A DNA stretch of 64,000 nt from positions 1 through 64,000 of the forward strand of contig NZ_QPHM01000004.1 of assembly GCF_003336245.1 (NCBI RefSeq), in the 5' to 3' direction. Source of the DNA: Haloplanus salinus (GTDB lineage: Archaea > Halobacteriota > Halobacteria > Halobacteriales > Haloferacaceae). The notes under the pieces were generated by a model, which was given only the letters and a program-made list of their open reading frames with translations, was not told the DNA's origin and searched no databases. This document shows positions 36,282 to 46,955 of this stretch, piece after piece (positions within the stretch are counted from its first letter, which is position 1; each line of letters starts with the position of its first letter). The translations under genes were made by a program, and so were the position numbers.

Positions 36282-37484
36282 TCAACCTAGGGTCCGGGAG
36301 AGAAAAGCGAAAAATCGCTCAACATTTTCTCGACCGAATTCACCAACATCTGTAGTATTCACCCCGGTCGGTAGCTCCAACATCGCTAAACTATGCCCGT
36401 TCTTCACGGAGTAGTCATTCTCGACAGCACCATCGTTGTCTGGATAGACTAGCACACAAGGCGCATCATAGGCTGTCTGGTACGCTACGACCTGATAGAC
36501 GTCGTTATTGTTGACTTTGGTCTTCCACTTGGCGTCCCCAACCAATACTGGCTCACCGTGGCGTTTGACTACGAAATCAGGTCGCATACGAATCGACGGA
36601 TTTCCTCTGAGTAGATTGTCGGTTCGAGCCTGCCCTTCTACGCTCCAGCCATCTCGTTCGTTCACGGTTTCTCGTGCTGATCTCTCCACTACCTTTTCGA
36701 ACACGTCATTCATTCCGATCAACAGGGAGTACGATGCACCCTCACCGGCGACGATGTCTTCGATGTAGATGTGTTTCAGCACGAGGCGAGACAAGGCCAG
36801 AACCTTCTCATAGTAATCAGTAAGGCGAGTCAGTTCGATCCGTTCGGCTTCCTCGATCGAAACTTCGCGGAGCGTCACTCGTCGTCTGAGCCGCGATTGG
36901 TATTCGCGTAGTTCGCCAGCGATCTCGGTGCTATCCACCAGCGACGACAGCGTGTTCGCAACACAGAGAATCGTCTGGTTTAGCGTGGTATCGTAGGTGA
37001 ATTCATCGTAATCGCACTCGAAATCCGTCTTCCCGTGACCTCCTGCGAGCTGTCTCTGGACGTTCAATCTGCCCCGGAGATACTCTTCTGTTCCTTCTAC
37101 ATCGACGTACTCTCTCCTAAGGCCCTGAGACAGAACTGCTTCCAGTTCTTCGAGAAACAGGGCTGCTACCGTGTCCACAAAATTCGTCCCGCTTTCGAGT
37201 TCCGTTTCGTGTGAGAGGTGGGTTGGTTCTGTCCCGTTTGCGTATCGTAGCAGCGTGACTAGGTTCGGCTCCCCGATTTTCGGTTGTATCTCAATAGTGG
37301 GTCCATCGGGGAGGGCAACGACTCCGACTCGATGATCCGTGTGCAGTACGACCTGTTTGCCTCGTCTGTACTCCACTCGTAATCCATCGACCTGTGATTC
37401 GATCATCTCGATATCGTCATCGGACAGGTCGATTGGGTCTGATTCGTCGTACTCGGACAGTTCTATCAGGTCAGCCGTTGTCAC
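36282..37484 (-). CDS. mcrC: McrC-like nuclease subunit (type IV restriction, copy 2)
   Basis: 400 residues, normal McrC length. The N-terminal barrel contains VGVVALPDGPTIEIQPKIG (about 53-71), matching the McrC V-L--G--I-I-PKI strand pair. The helical middle has the McrC TTLNQTILCV region. The nuclease core is RMRPDFVV then VLVGDAKWK, giving PD and D-x-K. It overlaps the upstream McrB-like gene by 4 bp (ATGA), so the two are coupled. It differs strongly from the copy at 24-26 kb, meaning two separately acquired type IV systems rather than a duplication. Confidence 0.88.
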   Translation of the reverse strand: MTTADLIELSEYDESDPIDLSDDDIEMIESQVDGLRVEYRRGKQVVLHTDHRVGVVALPDGPTIEIQPKIGEPNLVTLLRYANGTEPTHLSHETELESGTNFVDTVAALFLEELEAVLSQGLRREYVDVEGTEEYLRGRLNVQRQLAGGHGKTDFECDYDEFTYDTTLNQTILCVANTLSSLVDSTEIAGELREYQSRLRRRVTLREVSIEEAERIELTRLTDYYEKVLALSRLVLKHIYIEDIVAGEGASYSLLIGMNDVFEKVVERSARETVNERDGWSVEGQARTDNLLRGNPSIRMRPDFVVKRHGEPVLVGDAKWKTKVNNNDVYQVVAYQTAYDAPCVLVYPDNDGAVENDYSVKNGHSLAMLELPTGVNTTDVGEFGRENVERFFAFLSRTLG

Positions 37485-39820
37485 TCCACTTCACCATCCT
37501 CGCCAACGAGTTCGGAAAGCGCAGCACGGAGAGCGTCGGAATCAAAATCGGCGATCCGCTGTTCCTTCCAGTTGAAGAGGCTCTCACCCCCGCCATCGAA
37601 TATGTGCTCTTTGAGCCGCTCCATGTCTCCGAAGTAGTACTCATCGAGCAGAGGGAGTATCTCGTTCTTCCAGGACTCTACGAGACGCTCGTCCGTGGTC
37701 CCACCGATGAGGTAGGAGTGACCAACCTGTTTGCCTTTCCCGAGGTTCCCACTGTCCCGAATACGTTCGTTGATAGCACTGAGTGCGAGAATCGAGAGAG
37801 CACCGAGGTCCTCTCCCTCCTCGACTGAAGCCTTGGTTTTGACGTCCTGTTCACCATCGAAGCCAAGTTCATCGTACAGAACTTCGTAGTTCGGCGGGAA
37901 GTGTCGAAATCGGAATCGCCGACGTATCGCGGCATCGACGAGGGCGATTGACCGATCGGCCGTGTTCATCGTCCCGATGATGTAGAGGTTCGGGGGCACT
38001 ACGAGCCGGTCCTCTGAATGAGGTAGCTCGTCTCTCATCTCGTTCGGCTCACCGAGTCGCTTGTCGTTCTCGATGAGGGTGATCGTCTCACCGAAGATCT
38101 TTGGGATGTTTCCCCGATTCACTTCGTCGATGATGAGGATGTATCTGGGGGCATCTGCTTTCGAGTCGGCGTCTTCGTAGGCCTCGACGGCGTCCTCAGC
38201 CATCTCCTTGAACACGCCAGCCTCGGGTTCGTACACGAGGTCGCCGTCACGGGTCTTCGCCGTTATCCCCTCGATGAAATCCTCATACGAAAACGTCGGA
38301 TGGAACGTTACCATCCGAAGGCGGTCCTCGACAGCGCCGTCGAAGTGATCTTGCTCGTCCAGCCCCCTGTCTATCCACCACTTGGCGAAGTTGAGCGCTC
38401 CATAGGTCTTCCCGGTTCCTGGCGGGCCGTGGAAAACGATCTGTTTCTTGCGCTGAAGATGTTTTTCGACGGTCTCGAACCACGGTAACTCGTCGTACTC
38501 GGCGGAGTCCGGTTCTTCGATCAGTTCTTCGTTCCAACTCCAGAACGTGTCCAACCGTTCTCTGTACGCTTCGACCACGCTCTGGATCGATATTTCGTCT
38601 TCAGACTCGAACGACTCGTCATCGTATTCCTTTCGAGGGACGTCGCTCCCGTTATCGATCCCGTATTCAATCTCGTTGGGATAGAAATAGATGTACAGTT
38701 GATATGCCGATTTGTGATCTCCGAGAACGCTCGGATACAGAACAGCCCACGAGCGAGTACTCGGGATGTTGGTTGCGCCCTGGTAGGTGACGTAGTGAGT
38801 AGACAGTTGGTCAGCGTCTATCTCGTTTCGTAGATAATTGAGCAAATCCTCGATATACGCCTCTACACGGTCTTTGGCATAGTTGTAATAAATCTGAGCG
38901 AGGATCTTGTAGTCGTCCCACGAGTTCATGATGTTCTTCTCGTGGTTTGCATTCTCTCGTGCGGCGATTTCGTCGATATCTACGGATGCATCGTCAAGAA
39001 TGGCATCGAGCACATCGTACCGGATTTTGGCTATTTTCTGGCGTCCTTCGTACGCCTCAAGCTGTTCTCTGAGAAATGCCTGTGGTAGCGTGCGAATTTC
39101 GTCGAGGAACACAGAGGTTTCGTCCTCGAATTCCTCTAACCGGCTAGTGTGTCTGAAGAGGTATCTGAGAATGAAGTTGTATCTACATTCCGCCGAGTGC
39201 GTTACAGTACCTACGAACTCTTGAGCGTCTTGGAGCGTGGCGTCAGCGAGTTTCTCGCTCAAAACGTCCGTCTGGATTGTTGAACAGTAGTCCCGATAGA
39301 GCTCGTATCTTTTCCCGACAGAGAGATCGCCGAGATCGGGACTGTGCAACCCAGTGAAGTAACGAATGAGCGTCTCAAAGCCTTCCTCGTCGTACAGTAC
39401 ATATCGGTCGGGGTCGGAAGTCGTCAAGAGAGTACTAATGACCGTGAGATCTATATCCTGATTCGTCCTGAATCGCTCAATACGATCTTCGAGTGAGCTC
39501 TCATCTTCGAATAGCGCTACTAGGTCCTCGACGAAAGTTCCAGCGTCGTCAGCTGCCTTCGCCTCCAGGTCGTCGAAGTCTCCCTCTGATAGAGTGGAGT
39601 GATCATCTTCCGTTGCTTCTCTTAATTCCGACGTGTATTCCGATATCGTATCCGCAGTCAGGTCGTGTTGATTGACCCACGAGTGGACGCTATCCAGAAG
39701 GTCCCTATTCTGAGTTCCCTGGTCCTCCTCGGTCGATCTGAAATCGAGGTACGTATCGGCAGCCGCGTGGAGAGCCCCTTCGTCGAGGTCGAATTCCCCT
39801 ACTGAAACCACATTAACCAT
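37481..39820 (-). CDS. mcrB: McrB-like AAA+ GTPase (type IV restriction, copy 2)
   Basis: About 779 residues from the ATG at 39820 (MVNVVSVGEF); an in-frame TTG at 39877 would add 19 residues with no recognisable signal. The first 450 residues are a helical region that probably recognises the target or links to partners. The AAA+ module has Walker A FHGPPGTGKT, the SYEDFIEGI segment, Walker B ILIIDEVNRGNIPKIFGE, the McrB signature GTMNTADRS and the arginine finger region AIRRRFRF, all canonical. The promoter region faces the 2057-residue GHKL protein, and both starts lie within 154 bp, so they may be co-regulated. Confidence 0.88.
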   Translation of the reverse strand: MVNVVSVGEFDLDEGALHAAADTYLDFRSTEEDQGTQNRDLLDSVHSWVNQHDLTADTISEYTSELREATEDDHSTLSEGDFDDLEAKAADDAGTFVEDLVALFEDESSLEDRIERFRTNQDIDLTVISTLLTTSDPDRYVLYDEEGFETLIRYFTGLHSPDLGDLSVGKRYELYRDYCSTIQTDVLSEKLADATLQDAQEFVGTVTHSAECRYNFILRYLFRHTSRLEEFEDETSVFLDEIRTLPQAFLREQLEAYEGRQKIAKIRYDVLDAILDDASVDIDEIAARENANHEKNIMNSWDDYKILAQIYYNYAKDRVEAYIEDLLNYLRNEIDADQLSTHYVTYQGATNIPSTRSWAVLYPSVLGDHKSAYQLYIYFYPNEIEYGIDNGSDVPRKEYDDESFESEDEISIQSVVEAYRERLDTFWSWNEELIEEPDSAEYDELPWFETVEKHLQRKKQIVFHGPPGTGKTYGALNFAKWWIDRGLDEQDHFDGAVEDRLRMVTFHPTFSYEDFIEGITAKTRDGDLVYEPEAGVFKEMAEDAVEAYEDADSKADAPRYILIIDEVNRGNIPKIFGETITLIENDKRLGEPNEMRDELPHSEDRLVVPPNLYIIGTMNTADRSIALVDAAIRRRFRFRHFPPNYEVLYDELGFDGEQDVKTKASVEEGEDLGALSILALSAINERIRDSGNLGKGKQVGHSYLIGGTTDERLVESWKNEILPLLDEYYFGDMERLKEHIFDGGGESLFNWKEQRIADFDSDALRAALSELVGEDGEVE

Positions 39821-39973
39821 ACCTCCGGTATTGACAGAACGGACAAAATAACCTTGTCCCGGTGAGGGAACGGTCAACTCACAACAGCAGATACCCCCAC
39901 CTTCAGAGTGTGGTCGCTGTCATGTCGTCGCTTTATTCGGTGGGGAGAGAAATATCAGCTTGTAGTTTAATGT

Positions 39974-42900
39974 GTGGGACCCTCATTGAGGGTAGTATTC
40001 GAGGTGCTCACGCTGACTGGCTATCGAACGCACTCTGATCTGATCGAGTACTGGGAAGATGAGTGGCAGGATCTGTTCGACGATGTCGATGTCGGAGAGC
40101 GGGGACGACTTCAGGAGACGTTTAAAGACCAGACATCGTTAGGAGAGTCCGAACGGGCAATCGCTGGCGATCACCAAGGTCGCGAAGTCATCGAGTTGCT
40201 CCAGAACGCACGCGACGCTATCGAGAAAAGCGATGACGATGGACGCGTCTACGTGGGTGTCTGCGAGGACGGACTGCTTGTCGCGAACACTGGAGACCCA
40301 TTCGATTTCTATAAAAAGAAGGTCGAACGGAGTGCGACGGGTATTGGGAAGACCTCGAAGGGTGCAGGCGGGACGATCGGTCACAAAGGTGTCGGGCTGA
40401 AATCGGTACTCGCACGGGGAGATGCCTTCGAAGTCTGGACCAGAGCGACAGACCCACACGGGGACGACCGCTCCCTTCGGGTTCGATTCAGTCGCGCATA
40501 TCTCACTGCTACTGTTCTTACCCACCTTGGCATCTGCCACGAGTATGGAGACTCTCTAACTGGATTTGCCACTGGATTTGATCTCCCTAACTCTTCTGTG
40601 ACGCCAGCCAACGAACCTGCGGAGCTTGACGAGCCTGACAGTGCCGAGATCGGAGACCTTCCGTTATTCCGGTATCCTGTGCCGCTATCGACCGATGCAC
40701 GACTAACGCCGATTGCACGTCTAGCAGGAGAACTTGTCGAAGGCGTTTCTAATGATGGCTCCGGTGAGGGACCACTCGTTGAGGAGCGATTGCGAGGGGA
40801 ATTCCAAACTGCGGTCTTTATTGAATACGAAGATCCCGAATGGCGGGGTTTACTCAAGTCGATGGAGTACACGCCGGATCACCTCTCCGCTCCGGCTAAC
40901 CCGGAAGATACCTGGGCCCGAATTGTCGGCGAACAAGGACATCGTGGTATTGGGGCAGAGACACTCGTGCAACTGGAGCAGATCGATGAGGTCGTTATCG
41001 ATCCGGTCTTCGATACCGACGGTAGCCGGTCACGCAGGCGGTGGGACATCTGCCGACCGGACACGAACGTGATTTCGGTTGCGAATGCTGCGCACGAACG
41101 TGTGTTCGTCGACCACAGCCAGGGGTCGGCGACAGAGCGTCGAGAATACGATCAATTCAAGTCGACGACTGGAGACCACGAAACGAAACTGCTGGTCCTG
41201 CGGACTGTCGACGGTGACCTCCCCCCGAGTCAAACGCTATACCCCCCATATCTCTACTACCCAGTGGAAAACGTGGACCCCGTGTTACCGGTTTGCCTCC
41301 ACGGGCGCTTCGAAGTCACCACGAACCGGCAGCAACTCAGCGAGAACGAACTATCTCATAATAAGAAGGTCTTCGAAGAGGCAATCGACCTCATTGCGGA
41401 CGTCGCGAAAGCAACTGCGACGGCGCATCTTGAGACGGGGACAGCTGCGAGTGCGCTCTATCCGTGGATATTGCTTCCCGCTCGACCGGACGAGACGATC
41501 GTAGACAAACTCAACGACGGTGCGGATCCGACGAATAATCCGACGACACTACTCGCTTGGTTCCGGAAGGCCACCTACGAATGCCTCGCCAGCATAGAAT
41601 GTGTCCCTGCAGTCGACGAAAAGACGTACGTCCCCGATGTGGCATCCACCCTCGTTCACTGGGACCCGATCGTGCTCGAAGGACTCGAAAGCGTGTATAC
41701 GGCCTACGATCAGGTGGAGACCACACCAGCGGAACCAGAGAGTGTCGACCTTGTCCCACCACCCACGCAGAGGAGTTTGGATATCGCGACTGATTTGGTC
41801 GACCAATTCGATCTGAGCACCCGCCTCGAATACCTCCTCGTCGATATCTTCGAAGAACGCCGCACGGAGGCTTCGGAAACCGATGGTGTCGACGACATAG
41901 TGACCGACAACTGGGTTCGACTTCTCGCGGAGTTTCTGTCCCGAGACGAGAGCGATACTCATATCGACGAGAATCCACACATCGTGTGTCCGGCAGGAGC
42001 AGCGAGGAACTTGCTTCACGCGACGGCCCGGTTATTCGCGCCACCGGAGAGTGATCGATCGGTAGCCGATCGGATCGAGTCCTACGAGTCACTCAACGGT
42101 GTCTATCTATTTCCGTGTCGACTCGGCCAAGGAACAGAGGAGGATACCGCCGAAGATGAGTTGCTGCTTGTTCCGGTCGAAACTCGCTCATCTCGCACCA
42201 CGAGCGGCGGCATAAAGGCACTTTCCCGAACGATTCTCTGGAATACTGACGCTGGCGAGTCAGATCTCTCACCACCTCCGTCGAGTGCAGGATTCTCTGT
42301 GTATTTCATGGATCGGGAAGTAGAGGGCCGGGAAGGCGTTGCACGACTCCTTTCCACAGTCGGGAAACGGTGGGGGGTTCGTGATCATAAGGACGAACAA
42401 CTCGAATACTACCGCTCCCTCCTCGACAGTTTCGCGACAGATACCACGTCAATTACAACGCCAGTACAGGGACCGACTATCCGCCCCGATGCACTCGCGT
42501 TCTTTGCTAACAGCGTCGAGGGATTTGACGGCAAAGAGATGGAGTTGGGCGTGGGCGGCTATTTTCAGTTGAACGTGGTCGCTGACGCACTCGACTCACA
42601 GGAACTCCGAAGCCAAATGCGACGGCGGCTTCGCCTCCGGCAGTCTTGTCTCGCCTGTGCTAGTGATGACTGGAGTCCAGTCCAGATCCAAAATACCGCA
42701 CTTTCAACCGCTGCCCAAGCCACCCTCGCCGACGAGGACGACGCTGACTGGCCGGTCGACGATGGCAGGGAGACGTCCACAGCCCGAAACGAAGCGACTC
42801 CTGACGTAATCGGTCCGAACAGTGAGCTCTGGGAGCGAGCACGAACACACGACTTCCTCGAACGTGACGGCGCCGCGGCAGATCACGCCATCGCCACGGC

Positions 42901-45900
42901 GCTGTCCCTATTAGGCGTCGATGTCCTCCCTGGAATCAATATTCTCGCATCCTACAGTGACGCCCATCCACGGACCGACCGTACCGTCTTCCACTGGGAC
43001 CCACGTAAGTGGTCAACCTCCAACGCCAGCAGCACGGTACTGAAGACACGTCTCGACGAGTCGGTTGACTATCTTGCGTTCCTTACGGGCCCCGGTATCC
43101 ACCCAGCAGAGACCGGGAAGCACACGAGTAAGGGCTGCCAGGGACGCCTCCAAACCGGGGGGGACAGTAGAGGGGCGAAGCTTGCTGGGTGGATCTGGCT
43201 CGAGGAACCGGATGCACTTACCGACGACTTCCTCCTATCGGTTCTGAACCGATACGCCCAAGCGCTCGACGACTCGCTCCTGTGGACTGGCTGGTACTGC
43301 GATCGCGACCACACACTGCGTGCTTGGGACGAGACCGTCCCGAGCTTGTTGAATTGGCAACTCAGGACCCGTCGCTGGGAGAGCCTCGTCGATCTGCCAC
43401 GTAATGACATCATCCGAGACCGATGGGACGAACACCGGCAGACGCTCCGCTATGCGGTCAGAGCCAGTCCCGACGACCGCGTCAGTCAGCTCCTCCCGAC
43501 CATCAGACCAGAGGACAACCCCCTCCCCACAGTGATCCTCGACGCACTCAGTGTGAAACCGATCTCAGACCTGAAAGCCGTCGAAGCTGCAGACTGTCTT
43601 CAGAAACTTCAGGAAACGCTGGGCCCGGATGACGTTTCGTCTGACGCACAATTCCAGCTTCGGATTCCTGAACGTCTCGAGTCCCACTGGCGCCAGACGT
43701 ATACGGACCTCCTGCAACCCATCATCGATCATCTTGAAAAGCGGGATGGCGACCCAGTCCCCGGGGTGGAAGATCTCGGTCTTCTGACCCACCTCCCTAT
43801 TCAAAATGCAGACACCCGACTTGCCGTCCCAATCACCGACATTCTCGAAGCGCCCGATCAGGATATCCGGTATCTCACTGACACCTCCCCAAAACCATGG
43901 GTCGAAAACGAGGTTGACCGTCAGGGATATCGCCTCCTCGAACGCCCGAATAGCGGTGCGTTTTCAGTCCTCACTCAGGCACTGGATCTAGAGCCTGTAG
44001 ACGCTGACCGACCTATTATCCCCACAAACGAACTAAACATCGCATCTGACGTACTGACTCGTGACCTCAAACAAGAGCTTCACGACCGCGTTGACTTCAT
44101 CGTCGCTGCGCTTGAAATGACTGATGAGACGGCTATTGAGAGCAAGGCCGATGACCTTCGGGCAGCCATCGATGACCTTGTTATCGTGCGGTCTCTGACA
44201 CGCGAGCGGGAAGCTGAACTGTTTGATGCCAGGTGTCGGTTGTACGGGTCGAAAGATCAGCCCGCGCTCGCTGTGAACCGTGAACACTGCGGCGGGAGTG
44301 GTGAGGAACTGCGCGCTGGATGTGCTATCGGTATCGCGTTATTGTTCGAACGGATTGCCAAACGAGATGTCATCGAACGGGCGCTCCGACAGAATCCTGA
44401 TGACCAACTCCGACGTGAATGGCGAGATCGTGGATTCCCAATCGAAAATGTCCAAGACACGCTCGGTAATCGGGCTGTCCACAGACTCGAACGGCGGATA
44501 GCCTCTCTGGATACCCTGATCGGTGCCATCGGCCACAATCCAGTAGAACGGGCCGACGAACTCAGTGACATCCTTGATGAGCCGGACCCAGCCACAGTCG
44601 AATGGGCTACCCAACAATTCAGCACTGGTACACGGGGCTCTCGCTCAAAGCCTGAATCGCTGTCCGACACAACTGCTGACTCGATAGAGGCCATTGCAAG
44701 TGCGTATCGGAGCCGAATCCCAGATAACCTCCAGCCGGTACCGAGCTGGGTCGTCGCTCGCGCAGGCGAGGGCTACGACTCCTGGTGTGAGTGCATCGAA
44801 ACAACTGAGCAAACGTCAATCGAGACCACCAAACTCATCGGGTGGCTCGACGATAACCCCCAATACATCACAGACGTCGTTCTACAGGGGCCGATTCGCG
44901 ATCAGTGGCGACGCCTCGCTGCACTCATTGACCGCTGGCACGCAACCGATTCGGACCGCTTCGCAGACGAAGACTGGCTCACACGAGAACTCCAAGCGTA
45001 CGGTCAGTTACCGGCCGTCAATCCCGCAGACAACATCACGTTCGGTGGAGAGTCGGCTAACCAGTCGAGCAGGCACGGAAGTCAGTCCCCCACTGCCGAC
45101 GGCGGCACGACGGCCCGTACCCTTCCTCGACGCTGGTTCTACGTTGCGTCACCCGAACAGCTAGAAACTGATCTTCTCGACCCGTTCATCGACTACGTTG
45201 AGCGGCAGACGACGGGTACTGAAGTTAGATCGATTATTGAGCAATTTGTCGTTGAAGGAGACCTCCCCACAGACACCACCACGTCGGGTACGAAACAAAG
45301 ACAGCGCGAAGCTTTCGCTGGCTTCAAAAACCAAGTGACATCCCTGAAAACTGACGAAGTCTTAACTGATGGAACGGCTCTCGTCGAAGACACAGCTCCC
45401 GTTGCAGCATCATCTGGTGGTGGTGCCAGTGGCGGTGGTGGCACCTCGTACACCGGCCGCGGTGAACAGGCGGAAGTCTACGTGATGGGTCAAGTCCTGT
45501 ATCGCCTTCAGGACTGGTTGACAGCAGGAACGCCGCGATCACGGTTAGGAACGCTGCTCGACGAATTCTCCGAGCGGTACGACGCACAGCTCGATTCGGC
45601 AACTCCGTACAAGTGGCACGTCCAGTCTCGTTGGAACGACGAACTTCGTCCACTGTTCGAACGGGGTTTCGATCCAAGCCCGTATCTCGACCTTTCAGAA
45701 CTCTCTTCGACAGAAACGGAGCTCCGGAATCTCCCGTTTATTCAGTTAATCAACGTAACCCAGGAACAGGGGCCCGGATTCGACGTGATAGACCCATTCG
45801 GACCTCTATCGGCTCCAGACTACAACTCCGATGGGACTCTTCCCTTCTTACCTGTTGAGGTGAAAGCAGTCCACGACGACCGTCGATTCAGGTTCACGAC

Positions 45901-46147
45901 TAACGAATTTCGACGTTGTCAGGCCTTCGTTACTGCCGGCATCCCCTACGCAATTCGGCTCGTAGAAATGCCCGACGCAGACGTACAGAACTGGGCAGAC
46001 CAGGCGAAGGTCGTTTCCGAATACCTATTTGGCGACCACTGGTTGGATCCCGAGCAAATGCTCCCTGGCGACGAAAATAAAACTGTTTCGGACGCAATCG
46101 CAGCGCACGTTAGGGGCGGTTATCTTACCCTCGGTCCGGATCAGTAG
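39974..46147 (+). CDS. Giant GHKL (sacsin/NO VEIN-like) ATPase with DUF3883-like nuclease tail
   Basis: 2057 residues from the GTG at 39974; a start a few codons downstream is possible. The N-terminus is a Hsp90-type GHKL ATPase: N box EVIELLQNARDAI (E74, N78, D81), G1 ANTGDPF (104-110) and G2 IGHKGVGLKS (136-145), in the sacsin/NO VEIN style. About 1650 residues of alpha/beta and helical repeats follow. A Gly/Ser linker near 1815-1830 leads to a DUF3883-like fold: GFDVIDPFG near 1935, LPVEVKAV near 1958 and RFTTNEFRRCQAF, which is the PD-(D/E)XK-like E-x-K context. Bacterial relatives sit in defence islands and often beside McrBC. Divergence from the McrCB pair suggests joint action against DNA, with the GHKL part as sensor or clamp. 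Confidence 0.8.
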   Translation: MGPSLRVVFEVLTLTGYRTHSDLIEYWEDEWQDLFDDVDVGERGRLQETFKDQTSLGESERAIAGDHQGREVIELLQNARDAIEKSDDDGRVYVGVCEDGLLVANTGDPFDFYKKKVERSATGIGKTSKGAGGTIGHKGVGLKSVLARGDAFEVWTRATDPHGDDRSLRVRFSRAYLTATVLTHLGICHEYGDSLTGFATGFDLPNSSVTPANEPAELDEPDSAEIGDLPLFRYPVPLSTDARLTPIARLAGELVEGVSNDGSGEGPLVEERLRGEFQTAVFIEYEDPEWRGLLKSMEYTPDHLSAPANPEDTWARIVGEQGHRGIGAETLVQLEQIDEVVIDPVFDTDGSRSRRRWDICRPDTNVISVANAAHERVFVDHSQGSATERREYDQFKSTTGDHETKLLVLRTVDGDLPPSQTLYPPYLYYPVENVDPVLPVCLHGRFEVTTNRQQLSENELSHNKKVFEEAIDLIADVAKATATAHLETGTAASALYPWILLPARPDETIVDKLNDGADPTNNPTTLLAWFRKATYECLASIECVPAVDEKTYVPDVASTLVHWDPIVLEGLESVYTAYDQVETTPAEPESVDLVPPPTQRSLDIATDLVDQFDLSTRLEYLLVDIFEERRTEASETDGVDDIVTDNWVRLLAEFLSRDESDTHIDENPHIVCPAGAARNLLHATARLFAPPESDRSVADRIESYESLNGVYLFPCRLGQGTEEDTAEDELLLVPVETRSSRTTSGGIKALSRTILWNTDAGESDLSPPPSSAGFSVYFMDREVEGREGVARLLSTVGKRWGVRDHKDEQLEYYRSLLDSFATDTTSITTPVQGPTIRPDALAFFANSVEGFDGKEMELGVGGYFQLNVVADALDSQELRSQMRRRLRLRQSCLACASDDWSPVQIQNTALSTAAQATLADEDDADWPVDDGRETSTARNEATPDVIGPNSELWERARTHDFLERDGAAADHAIATALSLLGVDVLPGINILASYSDAHPRTDRTVFHWDPRKWSTSNASSTVLKTRLDESVDYLAFLTGPGIHPAETGKHTSKGCQGRLQTGGDSRGAKLAGWIWLEEPDALTDDFLLSVLNRYAQALDDSLLWTGWYCDRDHTLRAWDETVPSLLNWQLRTRRWESLVDLPRNDIIRDRWDEHRQTLRYAVRASPDDRVSQLLPTIRPEDNPLPTVILDALSVKPISDLKAVEAADCLQKLQETLGPDDVSSDAQFQLRIPERLESHWRQTYTDLLQPIIDHLEKRDGDPVPGVEDLGLLTHLPIQNADTRLAVPITDILEAPDQDIRYLTDTSPKPWVENEVDRQGYRLLERPNSGAFSVLTQALDLEPVDADRPIIPTNELNIASDVLTRDLKQELHDRVDFIVAALEMTDETAIESKADDLRAAIDDLVIVRSLTREREAELFDARCRLYGSKDQPALAVNREHCGGSGEELRAGCAIGIALLFERIAKRDVIERALRQNPDDQLRREWRDRGFPIENVQDTLGNRAVHRLERRIASLDTLIGAIGHNPVERADELSDILDEPDPATVEWATQQFSTGTRGSRSKPESLSDTTADSIEAIASAYRSRIPDNLQPVPSWVVARAGEGYDSWCECIETTEQTSIETTKLIGWLDDNPQYITDVVLQGPIRDQWRRLAALIDRWHATDSDRFADEDWLTRELQAYGQLPAVNPADNITFGGESANQSSRHGSQSPTADGGTTARTLPRRWFYVASPEQLETDLLDPFIDYVERQTTGTEVRSIIEQFVVEGDLPTDTTTSGTKQRQREAFAGFKNQVTSLKTDEVLTDGTALVEDTAPVAASSGGGASGGGGTSYTGRGEQAEVYVMGQVLYRLQDWLTAGTPRSRLGTLLDEFSERYDAQLDSATPYKWHVQSRWNDELRPLFERGFDPSPYLDLSELSSTETELRNLPFIQLINVTQEQGPGFDVIDPFGPLSAPDYNSDGTLPFLPVEVKAVHDDRRFRFTTNEFRRCQAFVTAGIPYAIRLVEMPDADVQNWADQAKVVSEYLFGDHWLDPEQMLPGDENKTVSDAIAAHVRGGYLTLGPDQ

Positions 46148-46172
46148 CAGTGTCACAACAAGTTGACCGCTG

Positions 46173-46229
46173 ATTCGACCGAAATCACGCATTACAGACC
46201 CGCTATACCCGGGGTATCTCAACTTCCAC
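46173..46229 (+). repeat. Copy 1 of a dispersed repeat (partner at 56029)
   Basis: This 57-bp stretch matches 56029-56086 at roughly four of five positions, including ATTCG, CCGAAA, ACGCAT, ACAG and the shared end TCTCAACTTCCAC. It lies 25 bp after the giant GHKL gene. The rest of the gap 46148-46385 has no open frame that I can support. It may be the remnant of an IS end or a MITE. Confidence 0.5.
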
Positions 46230-46385
46230 AATCTCGGAGGATGGAAATGATGCATGCCTAATGATCGATCTATCTGTTCTGAATCGAAATAGAAATCGAT
46301 CTCTCTTGTCGGCCTTGAGCTGGTTACGCTTCCGGAATATCTTGGATGTCGAGCTCTCAGTCCGGCAAAAACGCACGCTCCAAGG

Positions 46386-46823
46386 TTAATTTGGGCTCCG
46401 TCCGTCCGGCCGCTCGACGGCTTCGGCGGCCTCGATTTCATCCGTTTTCTCGACTTCGGCGAACATCGCTCGATACGCGTCAGACTCAAAGAGGTTGTTC
46501 CGGTCGAACAACTCGCGGGCAGCGTCGGTGAGCTGGAAGAAGCGGTACGGCTGGCCCCGTTCGAGACCCTCCCGGTCGCGTTCCACGACTTCGATCAGCC
46601 CGACCTCTTCCAGATGGGTGAGGTGGTCGGTGAGCGTCGAGGCAGCGACGCTCGGGTTGTAGTATTCGAGTTCCTTCTTTGAGGGCGCACCCTTGGGATG
46701 GCCGACGATCGTCCCGATGATGTTCGCGCGAGTCGTGTCATCGAGAGCACCCAGCGCTTCGATCGGGTCAAGGCCGGTTGTGTCCTTCGCGGGGGTGAAC
46801 GTGGAAGCGTCGGGCCGGGACAT
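46386..46823 (-). CDS. Winged-helix transcriptional regulator (ArsR-like)
   Basis: 145 residues from the ATG at 46823 (MSRPDASTF); the frame runs much further upstream but is then antisense to the next gene. The winged helix covers about residues 25-100: the DDTTRANIIGTIV helix, KKELEYY, the recognition helix VAASTLTDHLTHLEEVGLIEVV, and a wing containing the GQPYRFFQLT strand. No metal-binding cysteines are present, so it is not a metal sensor. It is divergent from the gene at 46956 with 132 bp between, the usual arrangement for a regulator of its neighbour. Confidence 0.78.
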   Translation of the reverse strand: MSRPDASTFTPAKDTTGLDPIEALGALDDTTRANIIGTIVGHPKGAPSKKELEYYNPSVAASTLTDHLTHLEEVGLIEVVERDREGLERGQPYRFFQLTDAARELFDRNNLFESDAYRAMFAEVEKTDEIEAAEAVERPDGRSPN

Positions 46824-46955
46824 CGTGTGTACTCGTTCGAGATCGCGCCCGATAACTATTTCGGTGAAGTTCGAAATGGTCGGGTAACCGCTTATCGATT
46901 CCACTTTTGTCCTCGTTTCCGTACTGTTAGGTGGCGATGGTGTCTCTTCGACAGT

